Positions 56,605 to 64,000 of a stretch of DNA of 64,000 nucleotides are shown piece after piece. A program made the position numbers and the translations under genes. The stretch is from Xylogone sp. PMI_703 (taxonomy: Eukaryota; Ascomycota; Leotiomycetes), in the NCBI GenBank assembly GCA_021399445.1, contig JAJTUQ010000012.1, positions 1 to 64,000 of the forward strand. The letters run 5' to 3'. Position 1 is the first letter of the stretch; each line of letters opens with the position of its first letter. Below the pieces are notes generated by a model. The model had not been told where the DNA came from. It saw only the letters and a program-made list of their open reading frames with translations, and made no database searches.

Positions 56605-57300
56605 AATCCATCCGTTGATCTGCTGGCTATAGCTAATTCCTTGTATCCTTACTGTTGTATACATGTTCAATACGAGCTTTATATTGATTTGATTCGTATA
56701 CTGTACTTATAAGGCATGTTGCTTTGCACATCTGTTGATTATGTCAGAGATTGCATATGTAATTATTGTCTATCACTGTGAAACTCTTACAGGAATACCT
56801 CACAAACATATGGATAATTAACTACTGTATGAATTATCATTCCACCGCACATTGCTCATCAAGCCTTGATAGATTGAGTAGCGAGTCTTACGGTGCATGT
56901 GAATGGGGCTTGCCACACGTTGCTTGCACCGCGGGGCTGTTCGGCATTGACCCACGCCTGCCACCGTTAGAAGAGCGCGGTCTGTCGGCAATTCCACTCA
57001 CCCACGTTGTCGCTGGATGCAGCCCTCGTTTGGGGAGCAGCATACACACACCTTCGATTGAGGAATTCGGGCGGGAGTCTGCCGCCAGGACCCAGCGCGG
57101 GATGCGGCAAGTTGGCGCTCTTCCCTGGTTTGAGATGTTTCTGGCCCATCTGCGCGAGATTCAATGGGTATGAGGAATGAGGATCAACAGAGCCGGTGGT
57201 GGATGTATCTTGATATGAACTCATAAGACTGCTTCGTATCCTCCTGGCATTGTCCAGTCTGTAGGGTTCCAGTAGTCAATTATTCCGCATCAGTCTCAGC
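56605..57300. promoter_or_regulatory. Intergenic region with the presumed GH3 promoter
   Basis: No gene is seen. Open frames on both strands at 56766-57224 lack motifs. The GC-richer part (56880-57130) has several CGG/CCG triplets that might serve the adjacent Zn2Cys6 regulator. Confidence 0.35.
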
Positions 57301-60254
57301 ATGGTGGCCATTGACTCTAACATTGATCAGATTCTCTCTCGTCTGACTCTAGAAGAAAAAATCTCTCTCCTGACCGGAGGCGATTGGTGGCGTACTCTCA
57401 TAATTCGACAGAATGGAAAAAAGATTGTTCCGCATCTCAAAGTAGGTCGAGCCAAGTCCAGCTGGGTGCAACCTGCTAGCTAGAGATTTATCCACGGATA
57501 GCCCTGTTGACAGATCGATTGCTGCTAGACTACGGATGGGCCTAACGGTGCGCGAGGAGAAGGTTATGTGAACGGCGTCAAGTCAGCATGTTTTCCATGT
57601 GGTACATGCGTCGGAGCCTCCTTTGACGAGGATCTCGCCTTCGAAGTGGGAAAACAGATCGGATTGGAGGCACTATCAAAGTCGGCTAACGTGTTACTGG
57701 CTCCGACTGTCAATGTCATTCGTTCTCCGCTCGGTATTTAATTCTCTGCTGACACAATAATTCTAGACAATGTACTGATTTGCTATAGGTGGTCGAAATC
57801 ATGAATGCTTTTCTGAAGATCCTTTTGTCCTTGGAGTGATGGGGGCTGCATATATCAGGGGTATGAAGCCGTACACTGTTTAAATGTGTATAAGAATACT
57901 GAATGAGTAAACAGGTTGTCAATCGACCGGTGTTGGAGCCACGGTAAAGCACTTTGTCGCCAACGATGTTGAGAAGCGTCGGAGGTTCCTGACAGCCAAC
58001 ATGGATGAAAGGACTCTTCGTGAGATCTATCTTTATCCCTTCCAGCTCATCTTGAAGCTGTCAGATCCCTGGTGCCTTATGACGAGGTTCGTTTTTTTCT
58101 CACACTCCCACATCCCTCTGGCGTTATCATCCTTCTTTCAGTTATACCTTGCAGTATCCTTTCTCTGACAGGTAAACGCAATGCAGTTTTAATAAGGTGA
58201 ACGGTGTATATGTTGCTGACGACTCTCGTCTGCTCCAAAATGTCCTACGTGGTGAATGGGGATACAAGGGCCTCATCATGTCAGACTGGAATGGAACGTA
58301 TTCGACTGTCGAAGCGATGAACGCTGGCATTGACCTCGAAATGCCAGGTGTCACCAAATATCGTGGAGAGAAATTATTGCACGCAATCGTTGATAAAACT
58401 GTCACTGAAAAAACCGTTGAGGATAGTGCGCGGCGAGTTCTGGAGCTGGTCAAACGGAGTGGCCAGTTTGAGAGCCCGGAAGAGGAGCCGGAACAAGCGC
58501 TCCTCAATCATAGTCGCGATGATTTTATCACCCGATCCGCCGCGGAAGGTGCAGTTCTCCTTCGCAATGAAGGCAGTATACTCCCTCTGGATGTGGGCAA
58601 TGAGACGTCCAAGATCGTGGTTATCGGCCACCATGCAGCTATTCCCGCCGTCTGTGGAGGAGGCAGCGCCCGCGTCAACTCGACTCGGACAGTATCTCCC
58701 CTTGTCGGCCTAAGGGATGCCGGCCTCAAATTTCATTATGAGCCAGGCGTTCCAGTTTTCGCCGCCATCCCTTCCCCGATACCTTCAGTACTCTCCAAAT
58801 CTGCCCACGCCGAGAATGAATCTTCTAATGACGACATGACCACGGTTGACCAGCCTGTGTGGCTTGAATTCTTCAATGGTTCAGTGATAGGATCCAACCT
58901 TGTGCACGAAAAGCTGCTTGAAAAACCAGAATACCTGCTCAAAGAACAGTGGCCTACGTTCCTTGACAAGAACTATTGCACGCGCATGACATTTACAATC
59001 ACACCTAAAAGTACCGGGACACATACCATGTCAGTGTTAACCACGGGCACAGCAATTCTCTACATTGATGGGGTTAAGGCTTTCACCCGAGATCAGGATA
59101 TGCACTTACAGCGTGAAGCTTTTTACTTTTTCCGTTCGACCTTTGAGCGACGCTTTAGCTATTCCATGACTGCAAACAGAACTTACAGTTGCGTCCTCGA
59201 GTCTTGGGGAGCCACCGAGGAGGCCCTTGCCAACTCTGTAGGAGGCCCGGCTATTCAAGGCTCTGGTGTCGGATTTTTTGAGTATGTAGATATTAGTGGG
59301 CAAATCCGTGCTGCCGCTGCCGCTGCGGCGCAAGCGGATATCGCCATCGTGTTTACAGGCACGACGGGTGAATTCGAGTCTGAAGGCTATGATCGCGACA
59401 CTCTGGATCTGACCCCCAAACAATACGAGCTTGTCTCTGCCATTACTTCTGCTCGGCCTCATCGAGGCACGGTTCTCGTCAATTACTCTGGAGCCCCTGT
59501 GAATATGAATCCTTTCCTTCCTCATAATCTCGGTAGTCGGGGAACAGAGGATCCCCTCGTCCCATCGCCCGTGGAAGCCATACTACAGTGCTGGTTTCCT
59601 GGTCAGGAGTGTGGACACTCCATCGCCGCTCTGCTAACAGGCCGTATCAACCCCAGTGGCCGGGTTCCGATGTCATGGCCTCGGCGCATTGAAGATAATC
59701 CATCTCATGGCAATTTTCCAACTGACGATAACGATGTTATCCACTACAAAGAACGGATCTTCGTGGGGTATCGTCACTACGACCTCCCAGAAAATCCGGC
59801 ACCTCTCTTTCCTTTCGGTTTCGGTCTGTCATATACGACGTTTATAGTAGAGGGAACCAAAATTGCTACGCCAGCCCTTATAAAGGGGCGTGAGGGGAAG
59901 ATCCAGGTCTCATGCACCGTGAAGAATACCGGTCAGAGATCCGGGAAGATAGTGCTTCAATTTTACATACAGGCCCCTTCTCAGCCACAGCCAATTGGTG
60001 ACAAAGTGGGAATGTATGTTGATCGGCCGGTAAAGGAACTTAAAGGATTCAAGAAACCGTTTGTGGAAGCTGGTAATAGCCAAAAAGTGTCTATAGAGTT
60101 GGATAGGTATGCTGTAAGTTTTTATGATATGGATCGAAACAGCTGGCGAGCAATAAGGGGTACCTATCAAGTACTCGTGGGGTTTTCAGCAGCGGAGATT
60201 GTGGATTCTGCTAAATTTAACATAGAAGAAGATTTCGAATGGACCGGTGTTTGA
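57301..60254 (+). CDS. GH3 beta-glucosidase with PA14 insert, five exons
   Basis: Exons 57301-57441, 57529-57733, 57789-57860, 57915-58086 and 58187-60254 splice to exactly 886 codons including the stop. The N-terminal GH3 barrel shows LTLEEKISLLTGGDWW, TTDGPNGARGEGYVNG, NVIRSPLGGRNHECFSEDPF, ATVKHFVANDVEKRR and GLIMSDWNGTYS, whose Asp230 is the catalytic nucleophile. The second domain has AAEGAVLLRNEGSILPL and a PA14 insert at about residues 400-540. The PA14 domain often shapes substrate choice toward oligosaccharides. FTGTTGEFESEGYDRDTLDL follows and a C-terminal fibronectin-III-like domain ends it (FPFGFGLSYTTF). There is no signal peptide, so it probably acts inside the cell on imported glucosides, in keeping with the neighbouring transporter. 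Confidence 0.93.
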
Positions 60255-60488
60255 GTTATCATACGAATTATAGAAGCAAATGATGATGGGAAAAAAACTC
60301 GTGATCAGTTCAAAGATAGTTTGAATACTTGGTATGCGGTAACAGTCTGAACAAAACATACAGTAGTATATTAGAAAATCAAAAAGAGGAATTGGAAATT
60401 CAAATTATATTTCTATACAGAGTTACTCTACCTAGTCCTAGGAATGTAAGAGATAACTGATACGATCCTACAAACTCTTTGAATGGGT

Positions 60489-60960
60489 TTACTGCTTTAC
60501 CACTGTGGACGAGCCAATTTCGCCAGAATTAATCGCAAGGATGAATTCCACCGGAGAATATGAGTTGTCAGGGTACGTTTGGTACCAGTTGAAGCAGATG
60601 ATGCTGAATGGACCAGCGTTCGCGAAGATATTCCCGAGATGGTAACTCTCTGAGTACAGATCGTTTGGGTAATAGTCGTTGTTCACATTTGCAAAGTCCA
60701 TAAGAGCGATCTCATTCGTTGACTGTGACAACCCGAGCAGTATACTTGCCACAAATATTCCCGATCTGAAGTCCTTGGGTCACGGATTGGCGTTTACGCT
60801 GGCTGATGCGTTGTATATGGTCGTGTTGATGGCAAAGTCTGGGAAGACGACGGTTGAGGTGGCATTCCGGTGTTTTAGCAACACCATACAGTTGAGAAGT
60901 GCAATACAGTACAGTGGCGCTTTTAGTGCGAAAATCAGGCCACTTCCACCATATTGGTCA
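60489..60960 (-). pseudogene. Unrecognised protein fragment with one stop
   Basis: A minus-strand frame of about 155 codons. It reads YGGSGLIFALKAPLYCI, HRNATSTVVFPDFAINTT, a TGA at about 60780 (CGA to TGA would explain it), then FRSGIFVASILLGLSQSTNE and GPFSIICFNWYQTYPD to a stop at 60489. It looks protein-like and partly membrane or secreted in style, but I cannot name a family. The N-terminus is missing. Confidence 0.4.
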
Positions 60961-61056
60961 TAGTATATTCAAGGGTTTAACCGACTTACCAATACGGCAA
61001 TATCATGATCTTACAGTTGGTATCGTACATATTCAAGTGATATATTCAATTTTGAG

Positions 61057-62049
61057 ATGGATAACGCCAATAAACGACGTATAGCTGTTATAATTGCACT
61101 TTCAGTGGCAATATATATACAATATCGCCGTAGCCAACATAGAAAGCAATATCAACGTAGATACCGGTGGCGGCCAGCTTTTAAATATACTCATAGCGGT
61201 TTTGCCCTCGAATTGATGCCAGGCCGCGCACGAGTATTCTTACGATTTACGGTAAAAGAGATTCAATTATTGACATCTTTACTCCCACTTCAAGATCTTC
61301 GATTCCGGAATCGCTGTAAAGCTGATCCAATAACTACTCTTTGTGTGGTTTGTGCCAGATTATCGTATCCTGGGAGATTATGGTCTCTTTACGACTTATT
61401 TGATCATTCAAATTCTTAAATTAGTACTGTGTTTAACGATACTACAATGTTTCTGGCAGATCAATTGAGAAATCATCTCCAGTGGCATCCACAACTTGAA
61501 CGTTACGAGGTTTTAACGCAGTTTGCGGATACGATCAAAGAATTTTCAAATAACGATATAACACAAGTTTGAGGGTTTATTGATGGCACTTTTCGAGGTC
61601 ATCGTCGTTCCATTGGCTACGTTAACCAAAAGGTTGTTTATTCAAGCCATAAACGACTTCATGAGGTGAATTATCAAGCAATCATCACGCCGGATGGGAT
61701 AATCTCATCTTTGACAGGCCTTTATCCAAGATCTATTAACGACTGGTCAATATGGAAACAATCACATATAATTGAGAAGCTGAAAAAGGTCCTGGGCCGT
61801 GAAATACCCAATTCTAACAATCCTGATAAACAAATGTTATATTTATACAAAGATCCAGCATATATAACTTCCTTTGGGATTCTTTGCCCGATTAAAGGCG
61901 CTAGAGGCCGCCTTCCCTTTTCTGACGAACAATTGGAACTCAACAAAACACTAGCAAAAGTCAAAATAGTTGTAGAACAAACGTTTAAGGATATTCAAAT
62001 TCAATGGACGTATACAGCATTTGCTAAAGGTTTAACAGCAACTATATAA
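61057..62049 (+). pseudogene. PIF/Harbinger-type (DDE_Tnp_4) transposase relic
   Basis: One frame from the ATG at 61057 to the stop at 62049, broken only by TAA at 61417 (CAA to TAA) and TGA at 61570 (TGG to TGA). Key stretches: a stop then GFIDGTFRGHRRSIGY (first catalytic Asp in FIDGT); SSHKRLHEVNYQAIITPDG; GLYPRSINDWSIWKQS (second Asp); YLYKDPAYITSFGILCP; and LNKTLAKVKIVVEQTFKD (Glu). This is the plan of DDE superfamily-4 (Harbinger-like) transposases. No terminal inverted repeats or target duplication were found by eye, so the borders are open. Confidence 0.75.
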
Positions 62050-62200
62050 CCACTTTCAACGTATTTCTACGTTGTAATGCTGTTAACAAACTGCTGAGTA
62101 TGCTTACGGTCACCTGCAAATCGGTTTTCCGTCACTCTTATGTCAATCGAAGAATATTTAACGATTTAAGAATAATTCAATTATTATTATATATATTATA

Positions 62201-62680
62201 TTAATCTCTCATAATAAAATTGACTAATCTAGTCACTTCCTGTTGAACGTTATGAAGCGTGGTTTTCAAGTCTTGGATATCTTCTTGTACACAGTTGTTC
62301 TCGTTGCTTTCAAAGCTCCAATTGTTTAATATCTCTTGCATACCACGGAATTCCGTCAAAAATTCATCATCAACGTGTAAGCGGCGTTAACGACGAGACC
62401 TTTGTGAAGTAGATCTTCGAGGAGTGGAAAATGTGCGAGATGCTGAAGTCCTTGTAATAAAGTGTGATATACTCTAGGATTCATCAATAGATTCAATATC
62501 ATCGATATCCACCCATTCTTCAAATGCCTCTACGTCAGTTTCTGTTGTATTTTCACTTTCCTGAACTCTTCGTTTACGAAAATGTTGAAAGTACGATTCT
62601 TGCCATCTTATAGCTTCTTCTATATTATATTTCTTTCCCGAGTACAAACTAAATAAGGTTTTCGGCCTAAGAATAATACA
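62201..62680 (-). pseudogene. Second frame of the PIF/Harbinger-like element
   Basis: It converges with the transposase. The minus frame runs GKKYNIEEAIRWQESYFQHF, FEEWVDIDDIESIDES, TAG, then a Ser/Arg-rich stretch, TAA, then DDEFLTEFRGMQEILNNW and DIQDLKTTLHNVQQEV (coiled coil) to a stop at 62201. Both stops fit CAG/CAA to TAG/TAA. Harbinger elements usually carry a second, often Myb-like, gene. This matches by position, but no Myb motif is clear. Confidence 0.45.
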
Positions 62681-62735
62681 ATTTGAAAGAATTATACAAT
62701 AAACATAATATTTTAAATTATCCTGGATGTCAGGG

Positions 62736-62785
62736 GTTATGGCGCAGTGGTTAGGCAAGCACGCATGCAATTACTATGGGACTCG
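62736..62785 (+). repeat. tRNA-like A-box region, possible SINE remnant
   Basis: TTATGGCGCAGTGGTTAGGC matches a pol III A box, and GCATGCAATTACTATGG follows. A related sequence lies on the minus strand at 34258-34349. The B-box position reads GGACTCGTACTC, a weak match only. It is not a complete tRNA. Confidence 0.3.
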
Positions 62786-64000
62786 TACTCTACTGATTGC
62801 TATGATCGATGATTATATCTGCTCATGTTTCTTAGTTCGATATCATTATACAGCAGTTAGATATCACTTAGTTATTTGCTGTAGCTACTACTGCACCAGG
62901 GTTGACATTTCCATAATCCATTGCGTCTCCCATGAGACGACCTAGCTAGGACGGCCAGACGTAGACCCTGTCCTCCATAAACAGACAACGATAATTACAA
63001 CTATAATTTCCACTTCCTTTCCTGTAAGGAGGAAAATGCTGCAGCGGATACTCAGACAGTTCGCCAATTGATACATATAATGCTTGATACCTAGGTCTTA
63101 CACCCAGTTCTGGGAGTCTCTTAAAGTAGATGCATCGCAGTAAGAAGATATCTCCAGAAACGGACGAGCTTGGTATGCCAAAGATATAATCCAAGTTTGA
63201 AGACGTTGGGGGTTCCTCGTTCAGGAGGTCCGCCGTCAGCTGCTTTTGTCTTGATGCAACAATACGTGAAAAAGATTTTGGGGTGATCTTGACACTCTAA
63301 CGCTATTAGTACCTGGGCGACCTGGTAAAGTGGAAATGAGCATGATCAACGTTTTCAAGCTTACAGGTTTTGCGATCTTGACATTGAACTCGGAGTTGTT
63401 GGTGACTCTGTGAGGAATATCACTATTGCGCTTTTGGAGAGCACTAAGTTTATAGGATTTTGCCGAACTAATCTTGAACCACATTTCCGCAAGCTGAAAC
63501 TTCAGCAGGACTTAGAACAGTTATTCAGCTAAGAGATAAGAAAACTGCATATGTCTAGGGTCAAAGGTGTAGGAGATTACAGGGGTGGCAACTCGCAGTT
63601 TCACAAACCTCCAAAATCGGAACTCAAGCTCACTAACTGCTTTGAGAAAGCGTATTTTACAGCCACATCTCTCGTGGATAAAGCCGGCCCAATTTGCTGC
63701 GAAGCACTGCTGACTGATGACGCAGTTGCTAAAGGACGCTTTCACCGTCTGGTGTAGTTGTAAAAGAGGGGTCGACAAAATTGGAGGCCCAAATTTGTGG
63801 GGTATCATGACTACAAGTTCTCACCCATGCGATCTCATGCAGCTTAACTCCCTCCATCTGTAAAAATTTTCCTATGCGAAACGTAATGGGCATTACAGGA
63901 TATATTAAAGTTTTCAAGTCATAAATCGTTTTCAAGATGCAATGGCCAGACATCTCAATCTCAATTCTACGAGACCTTTCACCAATTTGGATCCTTGAAT
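62786..64000. other. Gene-free stretch at the window end
   Basis: Four short minus-strand frames and one plus frame are present. None has a recognisable motif. Confidence 0.35.

Noticed and set aside
56766..57224. Small genes between the regulator and the GH3 enzyme
   Set aside because: Opposite-strand frames overlap in a GC-rich stretch. No motif, no intron support.
62736..62800. A tRNA gene
   Set aside because: An A box is present, but there is no proper B box, no anticodon stem and no acceptor pairing.

Overview
This window is nuclear DNA from a filamentous ascomycete (Pezizomycotina). The evidence is short 48-102 nt GT-AG introns, families that are fungal or expanded in this group (HET, FunK1, RGS, CFEM, DUF7703, DUF3435, Zn2Cys6, Fet3-type multicopper oxidase), and C-to-T nonsense changes and AT-rich blocks that look like repeat-induced point mutation (RIP). 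The genus cannot be named from sequence alone. Most of the window reads as an accessory, transposon-rich compartment. Intact genes are islands among broken genes, gene fragments and transposons.

Region 1 (0-12 kb): an intact seven-TM DUF7703 gene; a short-chain dehydrogenase relic; a copia-type solo LTR with a 5-bp target duplication; a partial second copy of the DUF7703 gene; a small two-exon gene for a secreted cysteine-rich peptide with a defensin-like (CS-alpha-beta) cysteine pattern; an APH-type phosphotransferase pseudogene split by a Ginger-like DNA transposon; and a CFEM-type surface protein. Region 2 (13-17 kb): a Fet3/Abr1-like multicopper oxidase split by a young, intact Fot1/pogo-type transposon. 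Region 3 (17-28 kb): relics of isochorismatase, nucleoside phosphorylase, a DUF3723-like protein and a TPR protein; a membrane protein with one in-frame stop; a small orphan gene; and an intact RGS protein. Region 4 (29.8-33.1 kb): a complete hAT element with an 8-bp target duplication and three RIP-type stops.

Region 5 (34-52 kb): AT-rich, heavily mutated DNA holding a possible solo LTR, a 5'-truncated DUF3435 tyrosine-recombinase gene (the Starship captain family), an intact HET-domain gene, fused FunK1 and HET-6-like fragments, an F-box/LRR relic, a MADS-like fragment and a 16-bp minisatellite. Region 6 (52-60.3 kb): a clean, GC-richer cluster of an MFS sugar transporter, a divergent Zn2Cys6 regulator and a GH3 beta-glucosidase. 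All three splice to exact open frames and look like a glycoside-use cluster. Region 7 (60.5-64 kb): an unrecognised fragment and a decayed PIF/Harbinger-like element with two converging frames.

Three transposon insertions (Ginger-like, Fot1-like, hAT) can be placed to the base. Removing the element and one target copy restores a reading frame in the APH gene and the oxidase gene, and joins two open frames at the hAT site.
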